Assembly (NCBI RefSeq): GCF_030463535.1
Contig: NC_132881.1
Coordinates: 39,801,973 to 39,865,972 of the forward strand
Reading direction: 5' to 3'
DNA from: Salminus brasiliensis
Lineage: Eukaryota > Chordata > Actinopteri > Characiformes > Bryconidae
DNA: 64,000 bases
The notes under the pieces: model-generated
The model's database searches: none
Seen by the model: only the letters and a program-made list of their open reading frames with translations
What the model was told of the DNA's origin: nothing
In this document: positions 11,395 to 23,071 of the stretch, piece by piece
Numbering within the stretch: the first letter of the stretch is position 1
Layout: every line of letters begins with the position of its first letter
Position numbers and translations under genes: made by a program

Positions 11395-12570
11395 GAATCA
11401 GTACTCTGGCTTGATTTGGACACATTTTGATTGAAAATCTCATCATTTTTGAAACCAAACTTCTTAAACACATCAAATACAAAGAGAAAAGTTTCAAGCT
11501 CATGTAAAATTGACTGAGTCATTACTTCATGTTGGCGTGAAAGAAAAACCATGTGTCTCTAATAGGATGGATAAGGCCGGAGTCAGAAGTATGATTGAAA
11601 GTGAGGTTTTATTTATAAACGTATGAAGATCAGTTTGTGTTGCACTGGTGTACAAAGGAAAAAAAGACTCTCAAATTGAGCACACATCAGCTGAGGCTAC
11701 ATCAGGGGTGTTCACTCAGTCCTGGAGGGCCACAGTCCAGCACAGTCTGGTGATCCCCCTGCTGAGTAGTTGGACGAAGTGTGTTTTGGCAGGGAAATCG
11801 CCAAACTGGGCTGCCCTACTGGAGCCGGAATACACAGGCCTGATCTGTATGGTCAGGTGTGTGGGTCATCAGTCACTAGGAGGAACCTAGTTTTTCATTC
11901 TGCATCAGTTCATCAGAATGGGTGTATCTCCGGTGTGCTTCCCAATACCAAACATATTGGCAGTTCACGTTCACATTAAGCAACAGATGAAAAACAGATA
12001 TCGTGAATAACCTCTGAACTGGTTCTGAAGACAGTCTGGATCCAGTGTGGTGTCACTGTAAAAATGAGTTCAACATGCATGCAGAACAGTGTCCTTTGTA
12101 TTATAAAAATCCTGTATGCCAGTATTGAAATAGGTTGGTAGGTGTCCAGAGACGGATAGCTAAGCATAGCCCTGGACTAATCTCAACTGAAATGACTTTT
12201 AGATTTTTGGATTCTATTTTGGCTGCTGAACTTGCCTCAGGCACAAGCACATTTCTTTACGGTTATTATTCATGCTTGCCTTTTGATCTCCACTTCTTCC
12301 ACAGCAAGGCTGTTTTACTGACACTTACTTTTTATTCAGTTTACATGTGATATAGGTCTAAAGAACACAATACTAGAGGCTCAGCCCCAAGCTTCCACAG
12401 CAGCCCAGACAGTAATTGCATTTTTCTACAGATTACTTAACTTCCAGTCATTTACATGTCCTTACTAAACTCCAACACTGACATGGTGAAATACACTGTA
12501 TTATCTAACCTCTACAGTGTCTGTATGATAAGTAACTGGGAATAAGTGAGTCAAGCCTGCAATTAATAAA
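11393..12570. other. Intergenic, no gene seen
   Basis: Short open frames only, without splice context. TCAGTCCTGGAGGGCCACAG near 11717 is a phrase common in fish repeats. Nothing else is assignable. Confidence 0.4.
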
Positions 12571-12574
12571 AAAG

Positions 12575-12870
12575 GCAGGCTTGGATCCGGAAGGCCGGCG
12601 TTTTGATCCCCTGGACCAGCAGGAAGTGAGGCGGGAAACCGTGAAGGAACAGTACTTTCTCCTCCCTCAAAGTTCATGGCTGAGGTGTCCTTGAGGAAGG
12701 CACCTAACTCCACAATTGCTCTGTGGGTGATGAGGTGGCTGCCTTCCGCTCTAGGTGGGTGTTCTCTTTGTCCCAATTGACAAGTGTGTGTGTGCTCACT
12801 GCCATGGATGAGTTAAATGCAGAGGTTGAATTCCACTGTTTTGCTGTGCAATGGCTGAAAAATGATGTTT
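12575..12870 (+). mobile_element. Diverged tRNA-derived SINE
   Basis: Shares the SINE body (CTTGAGGAAGGCACCTAACT, GGGTGATGAGGTGGCTGCC) and tail (ACTGCCATGGATGAGTTAAA) with a decayed promoter region (TTTTGATCCCCTGGACCAGC). A sister copy lies at 13118-13360. Confidence 0.6.
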
Positions 12871-13117
12871 CTTCATGTTACATTCAACTGCTTAGAAGTT
12901 GCCTGTGTCAATATCTACCTGACCAACAACAATCCAGTAAGGCAAACTGACTCAAAACACTTTTATTAAGAGATAGTGTGGATCAGGCCTGTTAAAGGTG
13001 ATGGTGCCGCATGGGCTAATTGCATCTGTGTGGTCCACATCTCAAGCTATCTTTGCATCAACTCCTAATATATATATATATATAAGACATATATGAGAGA
13101 GAGTCTAAGACATAGTA

Positions 13118-13360
13118 GCGGTGGGTGTGCAAGAAAAAAAAATCCCCTTTACCTGCAATGGCCTAAAGGTTGCAAAAGTAGGCACTGGTTTAATCCCTGA
13201 CCAGCAGGAAGTCGGGGTGGGGGTGGGGGAATGAAGGAGCACCTCTCCTCTTGGCTGTGCTCACTTCCCCTATTTACTAGTGTGAGAGTATGTGTGTGTG
13301 TGTTCACTGATGCAGATGGGTTAAATGCAGAGGTTGAGTTCTGTTGTACTGCTGTGTGTT
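13118..13360 (+). mobile_element. Diverged tRNA-derived SINE
   Basis: Decayed relative of the 12575 copy: GGTTTAATCCCTGACCAGCA is a worn B box, followed by CCTCTTGGCTGTGCTCACTT and GATGCAGATGGGTTAAATGC. Insertions and deletions have damaged the 5' part. Confidence 0.55.
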
Positions 13361-13399
13361 CTGCGGCTTAAGTGTGGTCTTAATCTTAACAATGTGGAC

Positions 13400-14307
13400 A
13401 CCAAATAAAGAATTCAATTAAGTTGAGTTCTCTAGTCTGTTGTGCAGTGATCTCATTTAAAGAAAGAATCACATATGAAAAAAGAATGTCTGAAAAAACA
13501 CCACACTGCATATGTGAGACATAGGAGCTGCTGTTTATTAGACTAGAATATTTTGGCTTGAAATTTTTATGCTTTACTGCAGGAAGCAGTAGAAAATGAC
13601 CTTTTTTTAAATAAAAAAAAGGATAATTTAATAAAAAAAATATCTTTGCAACAGCATGTGACAACAGATGTAAAATCTGCAATGCGCACATTGGAGTAAA
13701 ACAATACACAGAACACTGGCTATTTTAGTCTTCCAGGCTTGCATAACATCCATGCATAATATTTTTTTTCGAATGGCAAAAAGCATGAAAATAATGATAC
13801 TGTATCCAGTGTGTCCGAAGGGAGGGTGTCCATTTACTCCAAATGTATGCATTGTAGACTGCAGCTCCACTGTTGCATCCTGTTGCCATATGACCCATAG
13901 CATCTAAACTGGTTTTACTTGGACCTTGGAATTTTTCACAGGTTGCGTTTTCAGTGTTTTCGTGTGAAACTAAAAACTTTTGTTCGAAGTTTAAAGAAAG
14001 TCAAATGGTGAATGGTTAAAAGTAAACTTTTCTGAACTGCAGAAAGTGAGTCAGACCATGCGCACTCCACACTGCCATAATATAAACGTCAGTGTCAAAG
14101 AAATCTCCCTCCCTTAAGAGAGACAAGGTGGTCATCATCAGCATTTGTCAGATCCTGCTGTTTGTGGACATCCTCTACGAAACTACATCAGCATACTGCT
14201 CATATTCTCAACATTTTGTTTTTGTGCATCCAAGTTTAGTCAGAGAATCGTATGAAATTCCAGAAGTTTGAATAATCATGACTACGCAGACTCGAGGAAC
14301 CTGTTAC
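13400..14307 (-). other. Probable 3' UTR and flank of zinc-finger gene A
   Basis: Follows the stop of gene A. An AATAAA on the leftward strand near 13532 is a possible polyadenylation signal. No further exon was seen. Confidence 0.35.
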
Positions 14308-15617
14308 TTAGTTCATTAAAGTTCCATGTACTTTCAGAAGATGGCCCTTAAGCTGCTTGAGGCACACAAAGGTCTTCCCACACTGACGGCAGGGACAGCT
14401 CTTCCCTGCCCGGCTGTGTCTTCTAAGGTGGATTCTCAGGTGAGTGGATCTATTGAACCTCATGCCGCAGTAGGTACAGTTGAAGAGCTTCTCGCGTGTG
14501 TGGATGTTCTGATGCTGCTTGAAGTTGCTCAGCCTGGTGAAGCCTTTGCCGCAGTGTGAGCAGACGTGGGGCCTCTCCCCAGAATGCTGCCGCTGGTGGT
14601 CCTTCAGCTCAAAGTTGTGAACAAAGGTCTTGTCGCACTGAAGGCAGCTGAGGGGCTTCTTACCCTTGTGGGTAAGCATGTGGACCTTCAGGTGACCCAC
14701 CTGAGCAAAGGACTTGCCACAGTGGATGCAACTGTGTGGCTTCTCGACATGGAGATTTTCACACATGCGAAGGCGGTCGCTCTGAGGAAAATGATCAGAG
14801 AGGAATCCCTTCTCACCTGGACCGAGCTCTTGAGGGACCAAAAGACCTTCTGGAAAACTCAGGTGTCCACTTTCAATCTGTTCAAGTGAACTGGATGTCT
14901 CAGGAATCGAAGCCAAAGCAAGGTGAACCGACTGACAAGGCTCAGCCTTGATGCCTTCAGACATCCCTGGGTTACACTTGACTGAATAGGACATTAAATA
15001 TGAAGATGGATCTGGCATGTTGAGAGTAGTTAGATTTGGAAAATTATCTACCTGTGTTTCCTCATGGTTCCAGGGTCCTCCGATGTCTCTGCGAGTCTGA
15101 TCACTTTCCGCGGGACCGCTGTCGTCTGTGCAATCCCACACTGGCAGCATCTCCTCCTCTTCTTTAATTGGAACCGGATCAGGCTCATGCTCCAATTTCA
15201 CAGCAGAACAGGGTGGTGAGGAGGTCAGTTCACCAGCCCCATCTTCCTCTGCTGAACTCTGCATTAGCCTGTTAGACTGGGTCAAATCTATTTCGTTATT
15301 GGGAATAAAGTCAATCCCAGGTGTCGTGCAGTGACTTTCTCTGGGTTTTGAGCCAGCACAGTGCTCATGAATTCCTGTTACTGCTGAATCGGGAAGGAGC
15401 TTATGTAAAACATGCTGAGGAAGCTGCACTGTGGTGTTCGTTGCGGAATCCTGCATCCTGCTCTGTTCAGGGGAGTCTGTCGTCTTCTGTGTGTGAGCAT
15501 GTGTCTCAGTAGGTGGGCAGGGGTCTAAACCCTCTGCAGACCTCCACACCTCACTGAATGGAGGCCTTTTCCCAGACTGTTCCCTCAGGCTAAGGCTGAA
15601 ACATAGAGTATCTGCAC
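14308..15617 (-). CDS. Gene A last exon: acidic spacer and five fingers
   Basis: Open from the acceptor at 15617 to the stop at 14308. Upstream in-frame residues to 15663 are intron read-through. Finger helices read from the first Cys pair: CIHC, CLQC, CSHC, CTYC, CRQC. The last finger has HLLKVH spacing (4 residues between the two His), which is allowed. Long open frames on the other strand here (77 and 107 aa) are shadows. Confidence 0.9.
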
Positions 15618-17340
15618 CTGCATCAGATAAAAATAGAGGGAAAAGGGGGTTAGTTGTGAACAATATTTTCCATTAGACTGCACAATAAAAGTCATCAATC
15701 TCAAATGTGTTTCTTTGTGGAAATATTCATCATTAGCAGATAATTAACCCATTGAAGGAATGGTGTGCTGATTTATACAAGCTTCTTCAGTTTAGTGCTG
15801 AAGCTAGGAAGCTAATGTGGCTAAAAAGAATAGAATTTAATAGTCACCCATATCTTCTCCATGAATACATCCCACAAAGATTCTCCCAACCTGCTCAAAC
15901 CACTTCCAGATATTCACTAAGGCTGTGCAGACATGCTGATCTGGTTTAGGGCAGCCGTAAGTTTGTCTTACTGTAACCATGTACCTGAACACTGTTGTGC
16001 CGAATTCCAACTCTCTGTCAGGCATTTGAATGTTTAGTGCATTTTTCTATAGGTATGTCCAGTAGATTGAGACCAGGGCCAATGATATGCCAGGCATATT
16101 TTAATGAATCAGGTATGGGGTATTTTGCCACAAGGCACCATTAATGGACTTTATTGCCCAGCCGGCAGCAGTAAGGTAATTCTCAGAAGGTAAATAAAAG
16201 AGTTGAGTCAGACTGGATTATAAGATATTAAACACTATAAAACAGTCATTTTACGAAAAGTCTCGACTAAACTAAATCAATCAGTCCAGAAAATCTTATT
16301 GTAGACATGGATACTAAAAATAAAGGGATTTTACTGAGTACATTAATCAGCAGCTCATCTAATCTAAATTGTGGGGCTGGATTATTTACACAAACACAAA
16401 GATCAGATCAGTATCTGCTGAGACTCAGGATTAGGAGACTCAGATTCTCATTCTGTGCCCTAAACCTAAAGCCTGTGCAACATTAACAAAGACCTGGGTG
16501 AGGTTTGAGTGGGTTAAGAAAAGGGTATATTTATATTTAATATTCTTCTAGTATTTATAAGCAAAGTTATCCTTGTAGCTCCAGCACTAAACTGAAGAAG
16601 CAACTGAAGAAGTGGACAGAAAGCATGCCTTGACTGATGAACCTGGTCTTGGGTAAGAGGAAGATTGTGTAAAGGTGATTTTTGCCACACCATTCCTTTA
16701 GTGTCTGAAACCTGCCTGAGCACAAACCTAAATAAATGTATCGAACATGTGCAACCATGTGTTTCTTGTGTGTGTGGTTTTTATGTTGTTAAATTCAGTC
16801 TTATAATCACACTGACTTTAAAAAAAAAACAATGGAAACCTGTAATTTGATTGTAAATAAAAGCATGAAAATTGTATGTAATCAAAATAATAATAAAACA
16901 AACAGGTACTGTTAGATGTTTGCACCCAAGCAAAGTGATACAGCATATACAGAATATATTCTGTGGCACTTGTCCTGACTAAAATCAGGCATTTTCAGAC
17001 ATGCACTGGTTACCCATTAACTATAAAAGTTTAATATGTGATCTATGGCACAGTTCTCCTCACCTGGATGAGCGTCTGCTGGTTGTTCTGCCGTTTCCTC
17101 ACCGCTGGCTGGGGTTTTACCACAGTCCACACACCGTACTCTCTTCTCCCTCTCTTTCAGTTTACTCTCATAAAACTGCAGCCGTCTCATGAGCAACTCC
17201 ACCTCCTGTTTGGCGTGGCCCACTTCCTCCATGAAGCTGTCCTCCACCAGCTTGGTGATCTCAAACATTGCCGATTTGAGGATCGTTTCCATGACAATAG
17301 AGAGCTGGGACTGGAAGGTGACGATGAGAGCGTCTGACAT
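14308..17340 (-). CDS. Zinc-finger gene A (5 C2H2 fingers), two coding exons
   Basis: Coding exons 17064-17340 and 14308-15617 join in phase 1 (donor CATCCAG/GTGAGG, acceptor GATGCAG) into 528 aa. Residues 1-50 carry the module shared with genes B-D (MSDALIVTFQSQLSIVMETI, then EITKLVEDSFMEE), followed by a basic heptad-like helix and a CVDCGKT motif. The middle is acidic with SUMO-type VKLE, IKEE and IKAE sites. Five C2H2 fingers lie at about 387-523 with mostly non-consensus linkers (KGKKP, SGERP, TREKL). It is probably a nuclear sequence-specific DNA-binding regulator; targets cannot be inferred. The second Met is chosen over one 8 codons upstream because it aligns with the starts of B and C. 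An unseen middle exon is possible, since B and C have one. Confidence 0.88.
15618..17063 (-). other. Gene A intron
   Basis: AT-rich with no recognisable exon or mobile element. A short open frame at 15752-15949 has no splice support. Confidence 0.6.
17064..17340 (-). CDS. Gene A first coding exon: shared N-terminal module
   Basis: 92 codons plus one base. A favourable A at -3 precedes the ATG. The core TFQSQLSIVMETILKSAMFE and the EITKLVEDSFMEE segment match the exons at 26157-26439 and 33056-33335 almost residue for residue. A 5' acceptor (GTTCGCAG at about 17412) implies an upstream non-coding exon. Confidence 0.9.
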
Positions 17341-17412
17341 TGTCGCACAGTTGTTGAGCCGCACCTCTTCAGGAGAAACTGGATCCCGATTTCGTGGTTA
17401 ATTTGAGGAACC

Positions 17413-18480
17413 TGCGAACAACCGAAAACCAACCGTTCAGTATTTCATAACTGGAGCGAATGCTGATTTTTATCAGACAAGTGGGTTTACACACGCTCTC
17501 CCTCTAGTCGTATCACAGTCTAATAAAAACATCTGTAAGAATAAGGTGTGTGTTTTTTTATTATTATTATGGCAACCTACTGCATGATGCTAGCCAGCTA
17601 AGGGGGGGTGGGGGGTGGGGGGGTGAGAGGGATCCCATTTTAGGCTAACTGAACACATTATAACCCATTGAAGCATCAGTCAATAGTTTTCCTGTATATT
17701 CTGTGTATACTGTATAATTATTATCTATAGATTTGATCCATCCTGTCTTGTATCTTTGATTGTCTATTTGACCAGACAGTCATCACAGCATTTCACTGTC
17801 AGTTGTCCCATGGAGGAGTGTGTGTATGTGACAAATTTGTATTAATTTGATAAATAAAATCAGATATCATCTGCATTTCCGTCTTTAAGGTCTCACAGCA
17901 ACAAAAACAGCCTGTTTTCCACCAATTAAGTGATTAAAAAGACATTAAAAAATAATTATTTGATTTATTTTATTATTTTAATTATTGATACTTGCTACAA
18001 AGAAACACACAAGCAGTCAAAAATCAATCTTAGGACTGTAAATGTACTAGATAACACAGAAGTCCTATATAGGGGGAAATAAAAACAAGGTTAGAGAGGA
18101 GCGGGTGAGGGATGCTGCGGTCATGGTGTGGAGGTGGGCCACGCCTCGTGAGAACACCATCTAACCCCATCATCTGAACTCCACAGTCCTTTATGAGCCT
18201 CTGTGTCTGACTGGCCACATTTCTCTTACAGTTTATTATTTAGATCAGTGGTATATTCAAGTCATCCGTCGTGATTTTTTCCTTTTCTTTTCTTTAATGC
18301 ACAAAAATAAATCAAAGTGTCAAATATTAAAATAGCAAATTCATGAAAGGTGCAGGGACATGGGTCAGGTCCCTCTGCTTGGGTTCGTACACCGTCCCGT
18401 CCTGGTTTCTGAGGACTGGTGGTTGAGTAAAGAGTTAATTTAGCTCTGTAAATCAACAGTGCAGAAGAAGAAATAACACA
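17413..18480. other. Upstream of gene A; G-rich tract, otherwise empty
   Basis: Likely a 5' intron of gene A. It contains a G-run block at 17602-17631 (separate entry) and AT-rich sequence. A leftward 62-aa open frame at 18030-18218 cannot be tied to a gene. Confidence 0.4.
17602..17631 (+). other. G-quadruplex-type G-run block
   Basis: Four G runs of 7, 6, 7 and 3 separated by T, T and TGAGA. The tract fits the usual four-run G-quadruplex pattern. It lies about 260 bp upstream of the gene A start codon, with G on the strand opposite to the gene's RNA. Confidence 0.6.
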
Positions 18481-18489
18481 AAGTGAACC

Positions 18490-18830
18490 CAATAGGCGCG
18501 CTGGTTAATTTCCTCTGGGTAAGCCCACAACTCACCCCTTAATGTCCTACTCATATAATACAGCCTTCGTGTACTTAACACGGCTATACAGACCCGTCCT
18601 GCTGCCCGCAGAACTGGATTAATCCCGTTAAATCACAAACACTGCCGTTAGCCAACTAACCTAGTTAGCAGCTGAGCTAGCTCGCTCCCTTCACCCATTC
18701 GCTCCTATTCTCCTGCAGCTGCACGTGTTATTACCCACTGGGAGACCTGAGCACCGTACTCGACACAATTTACCACCAGATAGTAAAATAACAGCTTAGT
18801 CGCTCATCAAACTCACTATGTACATCCAGA
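18490..18830 (-). promoter_or_regulatory. Possible promoter / first exon region of gene A
   Basis: CpG-containing, less AT-rich than its surroundings, with CAGCTGAGCTAGCTCGCTCC and an E-box-like CACGTG near 18722. The need for an upstream non-coding exon (acceptor at about 17412) makes this the best candidate. No TATA box or start site can be fixed. Confidence 0.25.
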
Positions 18831-19139
18831 GATGCTCCAGCACACAGATGGAAATCTGCTGGTCTGATGGATCTTTTTGTTATTGCTGTGGTTCAGCGCT
18901 ATTCCTGACTGACCCCTGCTGGCGTGGAGGGTCATCGAGCTTCTCTTGTTCTTACACACAAAAGCCTCACGGTTTTTTTCAGGGTTTTTCTGTGTTTATT
19001 CCCTTCTGATCTCTCCTTAAAACCTTTTAGTATTTTTAATAGTATTTTTTAATAAACCACAAAACATACTTGAATACTTCAGGTCTCACACCCCTAAAGT
19101 GAGCTCCTCATGGGTGCTTTAGCAATGCAATGATTTAAT

Positions 19140-19295
19140 GACACTAATGTTAATAGTGTAATAACTAGTGTAATAACTATAATAATAGTAATAATAGTAG
19201 TAATAGTAATAATAGTGTAATAACTAGTGTAATAACTATAATAATAGTAATAATAGTAGTAATAGTAATAATAGTGTAATAACTAGTGTTAATAG
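19140..19295. repeat. Tandem repeat of TAATAGTAATAA / GTGTAATAACTA
   Basis: A unit of about 60-70 bp built from GTGTAATAACTAGTGTAATA and AATAATAGTAATAATAGTAG is present in about two and a half copies with almost no change. It is a recent simple-repeat expansion. Confidence 0.85.
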
Positions 19296-19431
19296 TTATT
19301 TACCTGGTAGGATTTCAATTTTCTGTGGTGGAGAACACCTTCTTACCTTCAAAAACCTCTAAATGGATCTATGTAGCATATTTTTGATTTTCACTGTGTT
19401 TATGCTGCTGTAACTTTTCCTCTGGGAATGA

Positions 19432-19671
19432 CAAAGGTAAAGGTGTCGTTTGTCACTGTACAGCGAAATGTGCCCTCCGCATTTAACCCATCTGGTAGTG
19501 AACACACACACACACACACACACACAGAGCAGTGGGCAGCCAACTCCAGCGCCTGGGGAGCAGAGAAGGTAAAGGTGCCCAACAGTGGCAGCTTTCCAAG
19601 CCCGGGAATCGAACCCACAACCCTGTTATCGATATCCCGGCGCTCTAACCGCTGAGCCACCACTGCCCCTT
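19432..19671 (-). mobile_element. tRNA-derived SINE, leftward copy
   Basis: Reverse-oriented copy of the 7539 family. On the + strand the B box reads GGGAATCGAACCCAC at about 19603 and the head ends CGCTGAGCCACCACTGCCCC. An internal CA microsatellite lies at 19501-19526. The overlapping 75- and 87-aa open frames are not genes. Confidence 0.85.
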
Positions 19672-19852
19672 TGAGGGCCCCCAGCTATCTAAAAAGAGTA
19701 CTGTGAGTTATGAGCAAAAGAATGGATATACTGGATGTACTAAGACGTTCCACTGTGGTTCTGCAGGAAACCTAGTACTTGAGATTTTGTTTGCTATGTA
19801 ATTCAGGTCATTTTTCTGTACAGTTGAATTGGGAGTGTAAGCACACTCATCA

Positions 19853-20142
19853 TTTACATTTACATTTAAGGCATTTAGCAGACGCTCTTATCCAGAGCAA
19901 CTTACAAAAGCGCTTTGCTATTTACCCAAGAAAAACCTCAGCTAGTTAGAATAGACTAATAGTTCAAAGATACCTCTAAGCTTTAGACATTACTAAGCAC
20001 AAGTCAATAAGGTGACCATAGTACTCTGCTATTCGTAAAGCATACTACAGCTGCTGAAGCACACTCTGGGATTTGAACCTACAACCTTCAGAGCACAACA
20101 CCAGTGCCTTAACCCACTAGGCCACCCAGGGCTCCATCATGG
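19853..20142 (-). mobile_element. tRNA-derived SINE, near full length
   Basis: The + strand runs from the tail (ATTTAGCAGACGCTCTTATC, CAGAGCAACTTACAAAAGCG) to the reversed tRNA head (GGGATTTGAACCTACAACC; then CCACTAGGCCACCCAGGGC). Read leftward, this gives A-box-like GGTGGCCTAGTGGGTTAAGG and B-box GGTTCAAATCC. Confidence 0.75.
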
Positions 20143-20189
20143 ATGTGGATCTCATCATGGCAATTCAGTGATTTCTTTGTCTTCTGAAA

Positions 20190-20780
20190 TCAACACAAGG
20201 TCAGAAACATACACACATCACTCCTAATATTTGGTTCGATATCCCTTAGGAAGTTGTTCCCTCACCAGATGCTGCTGATAGCCATTAACCTGCATTTGAC
20301 CATCTTCTTAGCAGAATTGGTAACATTCAGTTAAATGTGTTTGTGTTTGGGATCACTTTCCTTTTTCCTGGAACAACCAATTGTGCCCAACGTCCCACCG
20401 TCTAGCTGATGGTTTGAGGTTATGAAGAATACTAAGGTAGCCCATCCCTCTTCATTATTCCATACACTTGACATCGGAGGACCCTTGAAGGCAGATTAAT
20501 TAGATCATTTTCCAAATGAAACTACTCTTAACATGCCATCTGTGGCTTTCATTCCTAAGAGCTTGAGTTCACTTGAACAGATTGAAAGTGGACACTTGAG
20601 TAAAAGTACTAGTTCTACTGGCCACAGAGTAATGCTACCACCACCACGCTTAACAGATGATACAGTGTTCTTAGTGCTGAATTTATTACCTTTACTTGAG
20701 GCCAAATAAATCAATCTTTGCCTCATCTGACCATAAAACCTTCCTACATAAGTCCATGTGGTAAACTACAGACCTGAACT
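20190..20780 (-). pseudogene. Decayed Tc1/mariner transposase
   Basis: Leftward translation with interruptions resembles the Tc1 catalytic region: SDEAKIDLFGLK, then a stop, then TKNTVSSVKRGGGSITLW, close to the family's W-S-D-E and GGGS-I-LW landmarks. Several stops and a lost frame show the copy is dead. Repeat-like sequence continues to about 21350 but I cannot assign it to the same element. Confidence 0.7.
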
Positions 20781-21700
20781 GACGGTGTCATGTTTTGGAG
20801 CAGTGGCATATTTATTGCACAGCAGTCCAAGGTGATGTAAAACTCGCTTGACATGAGCGTCCAGTTCATGTCAAGCCTGTCCACTGGTGTTTTTTTGGGT
20901 TGTTCCTGACCATTCAAACCAATTTCCTCTCAGCTGAGGGTGACAGATTGAGTGTTCTTACAGACCTCCACAAAGTGGCTATGGCAAGCTGTGCTTAAGT
21001 ACAGTTTTAACTGATCATCTTGGAATTGGCAGATTTGTACATTTCAGAAGTGACATTCCTGACTTGTGTAAAATCTACAATCATCCCTCTCAGATCTCTA
21101 CTGAGCTCGCTGGACTTTTCTTATTGTACTGTGTGTTGGTCAATCCAGTGAGTGCTGTCAGACATACCCTTTCAGCACCCCTGAATTAGCAATCTGTGTA
21201 TGTATATTTCTGACCTGTATGTAGGAGGTGTTGATTTCAGACCCCTCCACCTCCAATAAATATAAAACACATCCAAGGATTTTTTGTTTTTCTCTATTAC
21301 AAATGTATGTTGTAACTTGTTCTGTCCCTCTAAAAACAATTAAGAAATCACTGATAGCCCAATATTGCTGTGACATTTATGTCCATAATGGGTGTATGTA
21401 AACCTCAACTATACAACTGTAGATTCAGTCTCCATGGAGTAATTATTTCCTATGAAAGTGAAAAGCTGTGTCCTGCATTGCTGAATTTAAAGGTGTCAGG
21501 TTCCTGCTCCCAGAGAGCCATGTGCCAAACACACTTAATTAAGGTAAGTAATTAGGGTATGTAATAGGGTGTAATTATGTTCAATCCAGCTGAACTACTG
21601 TACCTTTAATTCCCCTGAGCATAAATGAATGGAAATTCAAGACATGTTTTTTGTTATCTGTCCACTATGACTTAAAACTAACGATCATGCATGACATGTA
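20781..21700. other. Intergenic, possibly more transposon sequence
   Basis: No gene seen. The 20781-21180 part has the look of non-coding transposon sequence adjoining the Tc1 remnant. Nothing definite. Confidence 0.3.
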
Positions 21701-21710
21701 TAAAAGGTCC

Positions 21711-21716
21711 TTTATT
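21711..21716 (-). terminator. Polyadenylation signal of zinc-finger gene B
   Basis: AATAAA on the leftward strand, 240 bases past the stop of gene B. It is the first canonical signal in a plausible position. Confidence 0.5.
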
Positions 21717-21955
21717 CATAAACCATAACGATGCCATTTCATGGCATTCAACTATGGAAAAAAAAAAAAAAAAAAGACTACCGCTATGCAAAGTCTTTAA
21801 GCACAGTATTGCTTAAATAGCCATAAAAGTCATACACTCATATACAAAACAACAAATGTACACAAATACAATAGTCTACAAACACCATGAACACAGAACA
21901 GCTCTTAACTCTCTCTCTCTCTCTCTCTCACAGAGCTAGACCATAACTCTAACTC

Positions 21956-23071
21956 TCACAGGTTGGCAGAGTGAATTCTCTGGTGTCTTTTCAGGTTGCA
22001 TTTCTGAGTAAACCTTTTGCCACAGGCCATGCAGATGTAGGGTCTCTCGCCTGTGTGGACCCTGCGATGTGCCTTCAGGTTGCTGAGCTTGGTGAAGCTG
22101 CGGCCACACAGACTGCAGCAGAACTGTCTTTCTCCTGTGTGGATCTGTTGATGGGCTCTCAGGTGACACAGGTGGGAGAAGCCTTTACCGCACTGGCTGC
22201 AGTTGTGTGGTGTCCTGACCACATGATGTCCAATATGACCACTAGTCCTAACGCTGAGCGTCTGCATGAGATTTCGTCCAGACTGCAAAGCGCCGATGCT
22301 TCTCTCCTCACCGTAGGCTCTCTGGAAGTGCTGAAGTGCCTGAGAGGGTTTAGGCAGAGAGGCTGGACTCTTGTGGACTGGCTGTCCTCTGGCTACATTC
22401 ACGGTACCAGAGTTGGAGGCCAGCACGCTGGCATGTTCTACCAGTTTGGTGGGTTTTTTTCCTGGTGTCCTGAGTTGCTGCGTGACCTGAGAAGCAGGGC
22501 TGCTGACCTTACCACATGGCCCAGGATAGACTACGCTTCCTTCCACTGGAGGTCTTGTGGGAGGAGGATCTACGTGCGGGGGTTCGTCCCGTGCTGGATT
22601 AGCTCTGCTGGGGGCAGTGGCGGTCCCAGACCTCACCCGGTCAACCTCTTCCCATTCTGGTGGTAGCACCACAACAACCTCCTGTTTGATGGCCACAGAG
22701 TTTGGACTCTTTGCCAGCTGTTTCACAGTGGGATACTCAGCAGATGGCACAGCTGCAGGCCCTGGCTGTGGGAGAGGTGACTGCACAGCATGATCTGCTT
22801 TAGAGTTCGGCCTTTTTGAATGTGATACGTTTTTCACTGACTCCTGAATACCAGGACTGCCAGACTTGGTGCCAGGGGGTTTGTCCCTCTGAGGGATCCT
22901 ATGATCAGGCAGTGATGCATGGAGGCCTGAGGTCTCGCCAACATTATGGCTCTGTGGCTCTCTGTGATCCGCAGTGTGACTGTGTACTGTTGAGTAGATC
23001 TGCAGGTCTGTATGTTCTGTGACCTCCTCTTTCATGGCTCCTCCCACTTTAGCTTCATCGACTTCAACAAT
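21956..23071 (-). CDS. Gene B last exon: spacer and three fingers
   Basis: Phase 0 entry reads IVEVDEAKVGGAMKEEV. The fingers open with CSQC, CSLC and CMAC; each has HxxxH spacing. The 231-aa rightward open frame covering 21971-22666 is an antisense shadow of this exon. Confidence 0.9.
   Translation of the reverse strand: MVEVDEAKVGGAMKEEVTEHTDLQIYSTVHSHTADHREPQSHNVGETSGLHASLPDHRIPQRDKPPGTKSGSPGIQESVKNVSHSKRPNSKADHAVQSPLPQPGPAAVPSAEYPTVKQLAKSPNSVAIKQEVVVVLPPEWEEVDRVRSGTATAPSRANPARDEPPHVDPPPTRPPVEGSVVYPGPCGKVSSPASQVTQQLRTPGKKPTKLVEHASVLASNSGTVNVARGQPVHKSPASLPKPSQALQHFQRAYGEERSIGALQSGRNLMQTLSVRTSGHIGHHVVRTPHNCSQCGKGFSHLCHLRAHQQIHTGERQFCCSLCGRSFTKLSNLKAHRRVHTGERPYICMACGKRFTQKCNLKRHQRIHSANL

Noticed and set aside
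11204-11552. 99- and 101-aa leftward frames with long Cys-Val runs
   Set aside because: Produced by translation of the CA/TG microsatellite.
18030-18218. Leftward 62-aa frame starting MASQTQRLIKDCG
   Set aside because: Looks mildly protein-like, but no acceptor/donor pair or partner exon was found and it is not related to the cluster genes.
21971-22666. 231-aa open frame on the + strand
   Set aside because: It is antisense to the last exon of zinc-finger gene B; its composition mirrors the finger and Pro-rich codons and it has no homology of its own.
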